A stretch of DNA of 64,000 bases from Ornithodoros turicata (lineage: Eukaryota; Arthropoda; Arachnida; Ixodida; Argasidae), in the NCBI RefSeq assembly GCF_037126465.1, contig NC_088203.1, positions 99,572,668-99,636,667 on the forward strand. Direction: 5' to 3'. Made by a program: the position numbers and the translations under genes. This document shows positions 1 through 10,996 of the stretch, piece after piece. The notes below the pieces were generated by a model that searched no databases, was not told the origin of the DNA, and saw nothing but the letters and a program-made list of their open reading frames with translations. The number at the start of each line of letters is the position of its first letter. Position 1 is the stretch's first letter.

Positions 1-900
1 TTCCGGGGGCAGCCTCGTCCTTGAGCCTCTACATCGTCTACTGTATAAAGGTGTTCAGTGGAGTTGGACTAAGGGAAACAAAATTGTTCTCAGTTCTTGA
101 CGTGCTACGACGTAAACTTTTCGAATGAACGAGCACCTCAGCTTGACCGAAGTATAAAAGCTTGATGGAAGCGCCACCGCAATTGCGCTGCATTCATTGT
201 GACGGAACCAGCCCAGGCAATTAAGACACTGCATTAATTGAATCCGCCTTTTCAGAAAGAGCTGGCGCCACCGCTCGACTAACTTGTAAAGGAGTACATG
301 GATGTCAATCATGGTGTCAACTAAAACTATGTGCCGTCTCCGTTGGTCATAAAGGGTTGTATTGATGAGGCACAGAATTGGAAGGTTAATTGGATATATA
401 TTGGATAAGTTCATTAAGCGTCCGGAATTCAATATTGTACCTGGAGGGTACTGCTCTGGCATCACAGTCTGGTACAAGGTTATTACAGGTGTGCTGTGTC
501 CGAGCAGCGAGTAAACATTGGACTTCTGCTGTAGGTTCAGTCGTTCACACGGAAACCGAAAAAAGACCAACGTATCCCCCTTGCTGTATTTTGCTTTGAG
601 ACTTCTGAACGAACATGCTACTACTATGTTTATCAAAAATATTTCGAAATGTTGCCTCTAACCGCAAAAATATGAAACCGGACGCCATGTGGATACGAAC
701 GGCAGACGACGAATCACAATGAAATTGTTTCGCCGAAGTCCCGATATACGGCGCTGTCTTGTGCATGCTCAGTTAACATTTTATGAAATGGCCCGTTATG
801 CTAATAACAGAGCTACAGCATCGCAGCTACAGAACGTCGCCAGACGCAAAATACGAAAGCCATTTAGGACATTATCGTATCATTTTTGAAAACTGGCAAC
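1..900 (+). repeat. Divergent copy of the middle part of the 8.6-kb duplication unit
   Basis: Parts of this stretch match, with many differences, the sequence at about 40,030-40,480, 47,810-48,330 and 56,450-56,970. The clearest landmarks are 'cagaaagagctggcgccacc' near 250, the stretch at 490-580 (gtgtccgagcagcgagtaaa, then a C/G-rich part and 'acggaaaccgaaa'), and 'cgaacatgctactac' at 611. Order and orientation are the same as in the later units. I see no gene in it; the reading frames here are open by chance and are shared with other copies only in pieces. It is either an eroded member of the array or a dispersed repeat that the array contains. Confidence 0.6.
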
Positions 901-1489
901 GCTGCCAGAAGACTAGACGCTGTTCAGTATGAGCATAAAACACTACGGACAGCGAAAGCTGCATTCAGAACTACTTACCGAATCGGAAAAGCCTTGCGTA
1001 GCTGACTGAGTCTGCTGACTCGTCCAATGTTCGCCCATCGTACTTCGCTCTGTCATATGCAAACACGACTAAGCGGGAAGAATGGGAAGGATGCTCTTCT
1101 TCTTTGTTGATTTCACGAGCTTTTGAAGCCACGAGGCACGAGTCACGTTTTCTGCTTCGTCATCCTCTTCTTCACAAAAAGTAGCCTTTTCTCTGCCTTT
1201 TCCATGTACGCGTCATTCCTGGCGGCGAAGTGACGAAGTAACACCACGTGGACTTAGCTGGCATTTTATTAAAACTATAGCAGGATAACATTTGTTTAGC
1301 ATGGTATAGCCTGCTCCTGTGGAAGCAAACAACACGTGATGCACCTAAAAAAAACACACGAAACAATTTCCACGTGCCACGTGCCACGTTTTCATGCCAA
1401 CGATCATGGCGATGCCCGTACAGTTTGACGCAACACATTACATCCATTGCGAGAAGCGTCAAACCACATGCGCAAACACCGGCAAGGAG

Positions 1490-1683
1490 AAAGAGGTTGG
1501 AGACAGTGTGGTTGGAGAGTGTGACACGTGATTTCTTCGTTGGAATCCGTCTTTCCTCGTGCGCCCAACGGCGCGAATCCAAAGCCCCGGCTTCTTTCGG
1601 TGATGCTTTCCCGGTGGGATGCGGAAGAATCGTACACCGACATTTATGCCTGGAATGTTTCGGCAGTCGACGACGCAACACAT
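1490..1683 (-). pseudogene. THAP-type zinc-finger remnant, frameshifted
   Basis: The minus strand from the ATG at 1,683 reads MCCVVDCRNIPGINVGVRFF and continues FRIPPGK...LWIRAVGR. This fits the first half of a THAP DNA-binding domain: the C-x2-4-C pair, the following hydrophobic-Phe-Pro segment and the invariant Trp. The expected second half (S-R-V-C-S-x-H-F) appears in another frame as SRVTLSNHTVS ending at about 1,490, with Thr-Leu where the third zinc Cys belongs. The domain is therefore split by a frameshift and lacks a zinc ligand. THAP domains occur in animal regulators and in P-element-like transposases. No transposase catalytic domain follows here, so I call it a remnant. Confidence 0.5.
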
Positions 1684-1793
1684 TGCGGGAAAAAGCCTCA
1701 CCAAGTCGCATCACAGTGGTGGTGGAGGTGGTTGTGGTTGTGAAAGGGCTCGTCGTTGTCGGCCTCACAGAGGTGGCCAACGTCATGACTGAC

Positions 1794-1972
1794 GCCCTGG
1801 GGGAATGTGCGTCCTGGGCCGACTTCTAAAGGAACTGTGCCAACATATGTCTGAAAGAGTATGAGGAAAACCCAGAAAAAACACCAGACAGCAACGGGAT
1901 TCGAACCCGGGCACCTCCCAGTCTCGACGTGACATAGCCAGCCCGCTAACCTCTGAGTCACGCGAGCTGGTC
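1794..1972 (-). mobile_element. tRNA-derived SINE (Ruka-like), copy 1
   Basis: Read on the minus strand, it begins with a tRNA-like head carrying an A-box-like segment (GACTCAGAGGTTAGCGGG) and a B box (GGGTTCGAATCCC, reverse complement of 1,897-1,909). A body shared with the other copies follows, ending in 'gtcggcccaggacgcac'. Ruka-type SINEs of ixodid ticks have this organisation. It is not a functional tRNA gene: there is no clean acceptor stem and the body runs on past the T arm. Confidence 0.75.
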
Positions 1973-2280
1973 ACAGCCAAGCGCATGGCCCGTTTGCATA
2001 ACACTTGTGCAGGAGTCTCAGACTCGGTCTCAATAGCCTTGGCTGTGCATTGAGCACGCGCTCGCTGCTCGTGCGAAAAGCGCTGTTAAAGCTGTTGAGA
2101 ATTCGTACTCAACTTTTATGCAAACGAACTCATGTCTTCATATATACGAGTATGGCTGTCGCCACCACAAGTAGCTGGGTATGCGTATACGCGTACGCAG
2201 AAATGGTCCATTGGCCACAGAACACACTTCTTCTGGAGCAAACGAAAAACCTCGCAGCGAGAAGCACAGCCGTCAGCACC

Positions 2281-2480
2281 AGCTCGCGCGACTTAGTGGT
2301 TTGCGTGCTGGCCGCGTCACGTGGATCACTGGGAGGTGCCCGGGTTCTAATCTCGGTGCCGGCTGTGCTGTCCGGAGTTTTTCCTGGATTTTCCTCAAGA
2401 AAGTCCCCGAAAGTGAGAAAGTCGGAGTTCAGGAAAGTCAGTGACACACTTCCCTTAAATGTCGTCCGAGGACGCACAAA
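2281..2480 (+). mobile_element. tRNA-derived SINE, copy 2 (degraded)
   Basis: This is a plus-strand copy of the same SINE. The B box is changed to GGTTCTAATCTC at about 2,343. The body (tgtgctgtccggagtttttc ... ttaaatgtcgtccgaggacgc) follows the order seen in the other copies. It is more diverged than copies 1, 3 and 4. Confidence 0.65.
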
Positions 2481-2775
2481 ACAACCAATCGCAACGTTGC
2501 CCGCCTCTGTGAGGCAGACAACTGCGAGCCCGCCACCACAACCGTTAGCCGTGGCTTCTAGAATCCTACCCTATCGCGGTGTGCGTTCCTCCATTATCCA
2601 CTCTCATGTTTTGCTTTCGTCGTGTTCTTCTGACACCGTGTGTCTGCAAGACTCCTCGCTCCTCCCAGACATTTCTTTTTCCATTCCCATTTATAACGTT
2701 TTTCGTCTTGATAAGACTTCTTAGCACGATGGAGGCCTACCCAACCTTCGTGAGGTCTGCTTTCCAGCTAAAACT

Positions 2776-3045
2776 ACCTCCCGTAGCGTGGCATAGTGGT
2801 TATAGGATGATCACTTTCAGGTCCCAGACTGGGAGGTGACACGGGTTCGAACCCCGACACAGACTGTGCTGTCTGAGATCTTTCCTGGGTTTCCCGAAGA
2901 CTCCCCAGACGGATGTCGGCACAGTTCCCCCTGAAGTCAGCCCAGGACGCATACTAATCATCCTGTCCCCCACTCCTCTCTGCTGTCCTCTCTCCATTTA
3001 TCCATGACGTCACGGCGCTAAGAGGGAACTAAAAAGAATAATAAG
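2776..3045 (+). mobile_element. tRNA-derived SINE, copy 3 (longest copy)
   Basis: The A-box-like segment (GTGGCATAGTGGTTATAGG) and B box (GGGTTCGAACCCC at 2,843-2,855) are followed by the family body and a 3' extension (cctgtcccccactcctctct ... tccatttatccatgacgtca) that copy 4 also shares. The copy ends in an A-rich stretch before 3,045. The internal Pol III promoter boxes look intact. Confidence 0.75.
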
Positions 3046-4239
3046 CGAGTGTACGATATGCAGATGTTTATAGACAGCTCCCACTACGCGTGTCTCCCAT
3101 GTCAGGTGGTGGGCATAGACTTTGCGGGATTACTATACGTCAAAGGACACAGTGCCCTATTTACGCGTGCCACAACCAGAGTGGTACACGTTCAGCTATG
3201 TCAAAACGTGTCATCTCTGGAATTCATACAAGTTCTTCTCAGATCCCTTGCACGGAGGGGAATGTGTCACACAATACACTAGTCGAATAACGCCAGGTCG
3301 TTCAAGTGTGTGGCAAAAGAACTTACATGTCCAAGGAAGTTCCTCAATGACCCGCTAAGTCAAGACTTCTCTCCTCTAGCAACGCAGTTCAATGGAGCTT
3401 CATAGCAGGACAGGTACCTTGGTGGGGAGGTTTTTACGAACACCTCATAGTGATGCCAGCCGCTGGACGAGGGCGTCACCGCTGCGAGCTCTCTTGCAAA
3501 TTCTCAATAAATTCGCATTTCCCAACGAAATATGTTGGGTGACGATTCCTGAAGGTATAGTTTAAGCTCATATGACGCAGTAAACGCATATACCTTCCAA
3601 GTGCTTTCCAATCTCCTTTAAGAAATACATGTCACCTAATATCTGCTAACGATTGTACGCGCTGATGCGATTGAAATAAAAGCAACTAAAGCAAATTGCG
3701 GAAAGTGAAGTAGCTCTCATCAAAAGGACGAACAATTTTGTCCTTTGCAAGGGCTGCACAAAAGAGGTCCTGAGTTCCACACGAGTGATTCCAGGACCAC
3801 ACCGCAATTCGCGTGCAATTAACTTGTGCACGATCTCTTACGCGCCGTCACACATCACTTCAGGCACCAATCACCTCGAAGTTGTTATCTAATGGTAACT
3901 GAAGGCATTCGTTGTTCCTATTCTGCATCGGAAGTAATAAATAACTGGAGTAGATTTACACGTAAGGTGAAAAGGTCATGATGGTGGTGGCTCTGCCTCG
4001 TCGACGCGTGGTATAGTGTAGAGTCTCCATAATAAAGAAAGCCGAGGGGCCCATCACATGTACATAAAGCCAGATACACCAAACATTTAACGCGATGTGA
4101 CAACGCACCGAAATAACGAGACATCTGTAAATAGCTAGCTATGTGCCAGTTGCCCAAATGGATAACACATGCGAAAGCGATGCCACACATACCGCTTGAT
4201 GACAACCACATGTCAGGAGATACCTCAAGGGGTCAGAGT
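3046..4239. other. Intergenic stretch without a recognised gene
   Basis: I find no coding region or known repeat here. The short open frames share no recognisable motif with any family. The sequence is of mixed composition and AT-rich after 3,540. Confidence 0.5.
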
Positions 4240-4760
4240 GACTTATAAAAGTCGGAAAGAGGGGGGTAACGGTCAGCGTCTAAGGCGGAAGAAGAAGAAG
4301 AATTGTCCTGGTCAATCTCCGTGGACAACTCACAACTCATCAACGTGCGCCCACTGCGGCCAAGACGAGACTGTGGAGCATTTTCTTGTCCATTGTCGGC
4401 TGTACGCCCGTCTGCGCCAAGACTACTTGGTCCGCCCATTGTCCATGCTTGGCGCCCCCTTTTCTTTGGTCTTCCCTGCTATCTTTCGGGGTCTCACACT
4501 TGGTGAGGTGGAACCGGGCTGTGGCATCCAGCATCTATCGCCGCCTTTATTACATTCAGCCGTCGTTTCTAGTACCCCAACCGCTACTTGCGCGTGCCTT
4601 CCTCCCATTTATCTAGGATGTCGTGCTCTAGCCGACTGACTCGCCGCTAGCCCCGTTAAGCACTACCACATCCACTGCAACACCATCACCTGCCATGGCC
4701 AATTGCCCTTTGTGGCTAGCGGCCACTGCCCTCCTGGCTGAAGAAGAATCTCCTTTAGTC
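4240..4760 (+). mobile_element. LINE 3' end: C-terminal CCHC segment and GAA-rich tail
   Basis: The plus-strand frame contains CAHCGQDETVEHFLVHC at about 4,347-4,400, a CxxC-x7-H-x4-C knuckle. This closes ORF2 of many non-LTR retrotransposons downstream of the RNase H domain. A conserved stretch (ARLRQDYL) follows, and about 300 bp further on a 3' UTR motif (ggccaattgccctttgtgg) and a short (GAA)n tail at 4,739. The same arrangement recurs at 12,270-12,640, so the two are copies of one family. The 5' part is missing, as usual for a truncated LINE. Confidence 0.7.
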
Positions 4761-5113
4761 ATAGAAATCATGGCTGCGTTCCAATACCTCGCGGCCGCGA
4801 AGCCGCCTGACTAGGCATCTGAGTAGACCCCTTTGCTTGTCACTATTGGAACAGGCTTGCCTAGCCGAGGCGCCTATGGCGCCATCTCGTTGCTCACGCA
4901 AGAAATGCGTACGGCGCAAGCGCAGCAGGTACTAGCGTTTCCCGCTGTCAGCCATCCCGGCTGTCAGATGGTCAGGCGTATAACTGGCGACTGAATAGCG
5001 GACTTGGCGAGATTTGGAACGAGATTTAACATGGCGGCACTTCTGGTTAGACCGCTAGGCAGTCGACTAACCGGGGTATTGGAACGCAGCCCATATGAGA
5101 GTGCGGTGCGGTG

Positions 5114-5275
5114 GCCAATTGCCCCGTGCTAGGCGCCACTGCGGAGGAAGACGAAGAAGAAGAAGAAGAGTGCGGTGCCACGGCATGATGGAGGCTGAAG
5201 AAGAAGAAGAAGTTCTATGCCCTTAGTGGCTCGCGGCCATCTTTTGCTCGGACGAAGAAGAAGCAGGAGAAGAAA
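5114..5275 (+). repeat. Further LINE 3' tails with (GAA)n tracts
   Basis: The LINE 3' UTR motif (ggccaattgccccgtgct) recurs at about 5,113, followed by GAA-rich tracts at 5,150-5,170 and 5,199-5,211. A second tail-like segment (cttagtggctcgcggccatc) ends in another GAA-rich tract at 5,253-5,275. They look like short 3'-end insertions nested in one another. Confidence 0.5.
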
Positions 5276-5344
5276 AACCGCGATGGAGACCACGGTAAGG
5301 TGCAATGTATCTCCCTGTATTCTTCCTTTGGCCGCATCCATAAT

Positions 5345-6416
5345 CGCTTTTCCCGCTCAATTCATTATTCCGTCATTTGGTTAATCTCTTCAGCTTAACG
5401 TTTCTCATAGCCTCTAAGTGAACCCACCCATCTCCCTTGGATCATGCGCCGCAGGCGAAGGAGGTGCAAATCTGAATTAGAATGTGTAGTGCATGTGGGT
5501 GTGCACATTGTACACATTGATTGTACACATGTAGATCTCACACCCTGTTGAATATGTATCGTCGCACATTCTGATGTGATGACAAATATAAGCGGAAAAA
5601 ATTAGCGGAAAGGATATCGAATTCGAGCAAGCCTCTAGAAGATAGCCATGAGAGGGAGCCCACGAATTTCAATGTTAGGACTTCGGCCGTACACTGTTCA
5701 ATTTTAAGTTCCTTTATTTTGTCGTGCAGTTTTTGGTCAGAACACTATCCATATTCGTGAAAGAAAGCTCTTGCAATGGGACTTCGGGGTGTAGTTCCGT
5801 ATCGGGACCACTCGTTTTTAAAAATTACTGAAACGGTTAGGAAAGTAAATATTGCATAGAAGTGGAAGAATATCATATACTGAATCTAAAAATGTAAGAA
5901 TTATAAAATTCTGTGGACTAGAAGTTTTTTTATATGCATTTAAACAACCCCATCTGATTCAGTTTTAGCGCAGGAGAAACACGGGAATGCTAAGCCTAAC
6001 GGATTCGAAACTTGCCGTCTTGCGAAAGGTAGGGTCGTTGAAATGGGCTAAATCACCTCACTTTAGTGAGGTTGGGTTAAGTTAGGTTCTACAGATTGGG
6101 GGGGGGGGGGGGTCTGGGGGGGGCGCCGCCCCCCCCAGGCACGCACTAGGCGGTGCGGGCGTCGAGACTGTGCCTCGGGTTAGGTCAGTAAGGTCCTCAG
6201 CCAAGATGGCGGATCGCCATCAAGAAACCGGCGATAAAATTTAATTTTTATACATTTTACGCAATATACGAGGGACATTCCTGTTGAATTTCGTTACTAA
6301 TTACTTCCTCTTTCACGTAAAAGCGTTAGATTTTTGTTTTTATTCGTTTTTCTTTAAAAAAAGCCAGTGGTCCCGATACGGAACTACATCCGGACTTCGA
6401 AATACTTTGCACCCTA
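5345..6416. other. AT-rich intergenic stretch with a G/C homopolymer palindrome
   Basis: No gene is seen. At 6,099-6,137 runs of G are followed by gcgccgcc and a run of C, a strong palindrome that is likely to be length-variable and hard to assemble. The rest is AT-rich unique sequence. Confidence 0.5.
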
Positions 6417-6657
6417 CACTCTTAAAAATGAACTTCACCGCACAGCATGCTCCTAGCCAACCATCATCTCGAATGATATCGTTATCTGCCCTGATTTGTT
6501 GAAAACGGGAGGCGTACGCCTTTTCTTATGAACAGCATAAGTGTCACAAAAAAGGCGTGCGCCTCCCGTTTTCAACAAATCAGGGCAGATAACGATATCA
6601 TTCGAGATGATGGTTGGCTAGGAGCGTGCTATGCGGTGAAGTTCATTTTTAAGAGTG
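6417..6657. mobile_element. Palindromic MITE, subfamily 1, full length
   Basis: It starts CACTCTTAAAAATGAACTTC and ends with the exact reverse complement. The two halves pair along nearly the whole 241 bp, around a short centre (aacagcataagtg). Inner landmarks are 'gatatcgttatctgccctga' and 'ggaggcgtacgcctttt'. The left flank is TA; the right flank is CA here, but other copies (11,049 and 15,717) have TA on both sides, as expected for Tc1/mariner-type mobilisation. Confidence 0.9.
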
Positions 6658-6690
6658 CAAGTTTTATGATCTCCTGCATGATAGCCTCTA

Positions 6691-6925
6691 CACTCTCAGA
6701 ACACAACTTCACCGCATAGCACGTTGTCCGCCAACCATTGCTATACGAATGATAAGGGTTACCGGTTCTGATTCGGGGAGGGGGGCGCACGCAAAAAAAG
6801 CGTACGCCCCTCCCTCTCTCCGAATCAGAAGCGGTAACTCTATCATTCGTGGCAACGAATGCACATACCTACATATATCCATGCGAGAACTGTGGTTGGT
6901 GCACAACGTGCTATGCGGTGAAGGC
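6691..6925. mobile_element. Palindromic MITE, subfamily 2
   Basis: The ends match subfamily 1 (CACTCTCAGAACACAACTTC), but the inner part differs ('ggttaccggttctgattcgg', 'gggcgcacgc'). The right arm carries an inserted 30-base segment at about 6,860 and lacks the last few terminal bases. It begins 33 bp after the previous MITE ends. Confidence 0.8.
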
Positions 6926-7215
6926 CTTGATACTGGGACAGATCCAGGGATCACGCTTAGCGTCTGTCATGGCTAAAAGCGATGTTATCGTCGTTCCCGC
7001 ACAATTTTTGGCATGACATGTGTTGGCATATAGCTATAAGTACATTTTAAGGACCCCGCGTCACTGGCAAAGAGCTGTAAAGGCGTTAGACGTAGCACTG
7101 ACGGTTGACTGGCCGTAATGAACAAAGTATGCAGTCAGGTGGGGCGACAAAGTAACCTCTCAAGAAGAGCAGAAATTGTCTTACCTATATAGAAGAATGA
7201 ACACGGCAAGTGGTA

Positions 7216-7901
7216 CAGGTCCCGACAAAAGTTTACGGAACACGCGAGCGGTGTATTTTCTCCTCGGTACGACACCCTAGCGGCAAGCGGAAGCTGGCGA
7301 AATCAGGCCAGTTCACTGCCTCAGAGGGGTGGACGACTGCGCTCTTAGCGACACACAGCGGTAGTTTCGGTATGATTACTGTTGTATGTGCCGGCGAAGT
7401 GAGTTGGATTTAACTGTTGTGCTCGTCAACAACTCGTAACTCAACATCAGTTGTTTATCAAATCAATCAATTATCAATCCCAGAGTTCAATTTTTTATCA
7501 GCTCGTCACGCGTCGTCCATAATAAAGTAACTGTTTACAAGATATATTTCTTTCTCTTGTCTACATACCACGGCTTTCCAATAAAAGCAATACACCGTAA
7601 AGTGTTGCCACCATGATTCATCCTTGTTATCACAACGATAGCGGCGAGCTCCCTGTCTCAACAATCGTTGAATCACGTCTTGTTGGCAAGCACAGCAGTA
7701 AAATCCAACTCACTTTGGAGGCACATGGGCGCATACAACAGTAATCATACCGAAACTACCGCTGTGCGCCAAGAGCGCAGTCGGCCACCCCTCTGAGGCA
7801 GTGGACTGGTCTGATTTCACCAGCTTCCGCTTGCCGCTAGGGTGTCGTACCGAGGAGAAAATACACCGCTCGCGTGTTCCGTAAACTTTTGTCGGGACCT
7901 G
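7216..7901. mobile_element. 686-bp foldback element with about 210-bp inverted arms, TA target duplication
   Basis: The arms are about 7,216-7,426 and 7,686-7,901. They begin and end with CAGGTCCCGACAAAAGTTTA and its complement and are flanked by TA at 7,214 and 7,902. The terminal sequence is Tc1/mariner-like. The roughly 260-bp centre is AT-rich and has no ORF, so the element is non-autonomous. It lies 193 bp upstream of the gene A exon and may sit inside that gene's intron. Confidence 0.85.
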
Positions 7902-8094
7902 TACGGTGCGAGCGACTAAGCGCTCCCCACAAGACTGCAGCACGTGGTCGGCGGTTCAGACCTTTTGTAGAAACTTTGCAGAAACATACGCTCTGTCTCA
8001 TTCACTTCTAATTGGCATAACGCTTTCAGCGCGCACTCTGATATTTCCATTAATGTTCGCAGCAATCTCTACAACCTCTGCACGTGCACTTCAG

Positions 8095-10168
8095 GGGTAG
8101 GCACCTGAGCTGCAAAAATGCCCTTCTAGTTCTGGGAATCAGCTACATCATCATCTCGGCGTTCCTCGGCATTGGATGGCTCATCAAGGAGCGGCTGCAA
8201 AACAATATCCGAGACAAATCGCTAAGAGCTAACGGAAATCTTTGTGTTACCTTAGCACAGGTGACGAAGTCTTCCTTCGTGAATGGCACCGATTCTAGGA
8301 AGAAGAAACGGTGCGACACGGAGGACTGCCAGTACTTCCGTTGGCTTATTGACACATCCATCGACGACGCTAAAGATCCTTGCCAGAACTTCCACGCTTT
8401 CGTATGTACCGGGATAGAGAAGAAGCACCCCGAAATGTTCGCAAAGACCAACGGCGGAATTGTTCACATAGCAACCAAGAACGTGACGTACAAATACCTC
8501 GCAACGACGAAAGTGCCGTTGAAGAACCAAGCGGCGTTTCAAAAGGCCGCTGCAGTCTTTCAAGGTTGCTTGAAGGTCAACGAAGACCGCGACAAGAATA
8601 AGAAAGAGATATCGCACTTTTTAAGTTACTATGGTCTATCATTCTCGGATGAACCCAGTTTCGACCCACTCGACATTATGATCCGATTCGTGGCGACAGT
8701 CGACATCCCAATACTGTTCAGCGTGCGCCCGGGAGGAACTGGACGGCACTCACGATTTGTTATCACAATGAGCGTAACTCCGGAATTTACCTCGCAAAAT
8801 TCTGAGGAAATACGACGAATTATAGAAGGCCACTCTAAGAATTTCGTTTCGCGAATACTATCGACAGTCTTATCCGTGGAAGACGGTGCCGCTCTGGCTA
8901 GTGTCATCGTGGAGGCGGATTTGAAAGTGATCAACGCGACAAGGATAAAAAACACCGGCTATGAGACTCGAATCACGACACCTCTTTCACATTTTGGGTT
9001 CTTGGAGAACAACAGTGTGTTCGGCTACAGATGGACCAATACCCTGGCACGTCACACAAATAATCACCTTCCTGGACACTTCATAGTATCTATTAGGGTA
9101 TCTGATATGAAGCTGTTTCATCATTTGTTCGATAGTCACAATGGATTTTCCAAGAACGACCTAAAGGTATTCATGACATGGAGGACAATCCTTTATCTTC
9201 TCAAGAGTTCGGGTCTGGAGATGTTTTCGAACGAGCGATGCTTCGATATTGTGTCATCTGTGTTTCCAAGGGCTGCTGTTTCTCCGATACTTTCTCAAGC
9301 CGTCGATGAGTTCAGGATTGATGCCGTGAAGAAAATAACCGAAATCATCATCACCGAAATCAAGAATTTCTTCACATCGTCTCCTTGGCTGGACGACCAA
9401 TCTCTCAAAGCTTCACTGGAAACGCTTTCATTAATAAGTACACGAGTCGGATACAACACAACAGCAACGGCCGATATATTGACGAACATCTACCCGGATT
9501 TCACCGGTCTCTACGTAGCAGATTTTGTCAAAATCAGGAAAATGATGGCAGAACGCAGATGGCAGGTCCTTTATGATGAACTGATGCTAAGCAGTGATCC
9601 AATCGTCACGCCTTTTCAGGAAGGTAACACTGTGTCCGAAGCGGAGGAAAACGTTGTCTCCGTTCCGCCAGGCGGCATGATTAGACCGCTCTTCACGTAC
9701 GGTGCGCCCCCTGAAGTGAACTTCGCAACACTTGGAAGACACCTTGCGCACGAGATTATGCGAGGATTTGAAAGTCTCTCAAATCGAACTCGCTTGTGGA
9801 CGAACAAGAGTAACGCTGCATACCAAGATCGCATGGCCTGTTTCAATGAAGCCATGACAAAGCGAAGACTACACTGGGTGGACAACAACGAACTACTTCT
9901 GGACGTCCTGGGGCAAAGATCTGTCCTCAATGCGTTCGAGAAGGTATCTCAGGGCTTCCCTACCCAATTGGGAACTTCGAAGCTTCTAACGAAGGACCAA
10001 CTCTACTACGTGTCTTGGTGCGTGCTCTGGTGCGGTCAGAAGGTACCAGGTCCGGTCCTGCAAGAGAGGTGCAATGTTCCTCTCATGCAGTCGTTTCACT
10101 TTAGCGAGGCATTTCGATGCTCTACTGGGGCTCCCATGAATCCACAGAAAAAATGTCTATTTTGGTAG
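8095..10168 (+). CDS. M13 (neprilysin-like) peptidase gene A, last exon; predicted inactive pseudoenzyme
   Basis: This long uninterrupted exon of about 690 codons starts after a splice acceptor (tgcacgtgcacttcag, AG at 8,093-8,094); the frame leaves one base of a split codon. I could not find the upstream exons. A membrane segment (ALLVLGISYIIISAFLGIGW) comes first and the M13 N-terminal signature CDTEDCQYFRW follows, so the topology is type II with an outside ectodomain. It ends ...NPQKKCLFW, the family's C-terminal CxxW. The zinc motif is HEIMR (9,749-9,763), with Arg for the second His. The NAxY substrate site reads NTVS, the Asp after the motif is missing, and the transition-state His near the C-terminus is Gly. 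The third zinc ligand Glu (ELLLD, 9,890) remains. Known M13 enzymes need both His residues, so hydrolysis is unlikely; a binding or decoy role is inference. There are no stops or frameshifts, and AATAAA lies at 10,185. Confidence 0.85.
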
Positions 10169-10184
10169 AGCTATATATGCTGAC

Positions 10185-10190
10185 AATAAA
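10185..10190 (+). terminator. Polyadenylation signal AATAAA of gene A
   Basis: A canonical AATAAA lies 17 bp after the TAG stop of gene A, followed by T-rich sequence. Confidence 0.6.
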
Positions 10191-10578
10191 AGTACTTTTT
10201 CTTCAAGGTACGTCAGAGGCCGGTCATATACTGTTAACGATACGACCAGTTGGTTGACTTGGTACCGTTAAGGAACATCACTACCCAGTCTTGGTATACG
10301 TTTATGCGCTTTTTTCTCAGCTGCTCAGCTCGACACCGTGAATCATACAGGGTGAGAAAGTGAAATTTAATTTAAAAAAAAGAAAATTATGTGAGATAAA
10401 AATGGGAAACCGTGTGCACTGCGCTTGTGAAGGTTTTGTGAGATGCGTTAACCTGCGATTACGGTCGGTAATTTCAGATCATTCTCTTAATTACATATAT
10501 CGTAAATTCATTGCCTTTAAACGCAACTTTCTTGCTTTAATTGCCTTAATTACATATAATTGCTTTCAATTGCTCCTA

Positions 10579-10768
10579 CACCCTTAGAACTGAACTTCAC
10601 CGCATAGCACGCTCCTAGCCAACCATAATCTGGAATGATATCGTCATCTTACCTGATTTGTGGAAAACGGGAGGCGTTTTCCACAAATCAGGGAAGAAAA
10701 CGATATCATTCGAGATGATGGTTGGCTATAGGAACGTGCTATGCGGTGACGTTCATGGTTAAGAGTAT
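10579..10768. mobile_element. Palindromic MITE, subfamily 1, shortened centre
   Basis: Both ends are recognisable (CCCTTAGAACTGAACTTCAC, and its complement before 10,768), but the middle of the palindrome is deleted, leaving about 190 bp. Confidence 0.8.
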
Positions 10769-10861
10769 ACTTCTTACTGTAAGCTACCTTAGACCTACTT
10801 CAATTTAAAATTATTTCCCTCTATTTTCATTTACCCTGTGATATCCCCTTTACATGTCCAC

Positions 10862-10994
10862 TTATACCTCTGCCTCAGTGAGGCTTCACCTCACTGACTC
10901 ACTTCACCTCACTGACTCACTGACTGACTCACTCACGCACCCACTCACTCACACTCACGCACCCACTCACTCACTCACCCACTCACTCACTCAC
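10862..10994. repeat. (CACT)n/(GACT)n microsatellite
   Basis: Interrupted tetranucleotide repeats of the type CTCACTCACTCAC. Confidence 0.85.
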
Positions 10995-10996
10995 AG

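Noticed and set aside
1890..1975. tRNA gene calls at the B-box sequences (also near 2,843, 16,650, 17,850 and 30,820)
   Set aside because: The boxes belong to SINEs or foldback arms; no cloverleaf with a proper acceptor stem and anticodon arm is formed.
2005..2724. 239-codon plus-strand frame
   Set aside because: It runs through a SINE copy and unrelated flank; no domain and no conservation.
5274..5299. Possible first exon of gene A (ATG GAG ACC ACG followed by gtaagg)
   Set aside because: The junction phase (0) does not fit the gene A acceptor (one base left over), and the sequence is only four codons inside a GAA-rich LINE tail.
10862..10994. CRISPR-like regular repeats
   Set aside because: Simple tetranucleotide microsatellite without spacers in a eukaryotic genome.
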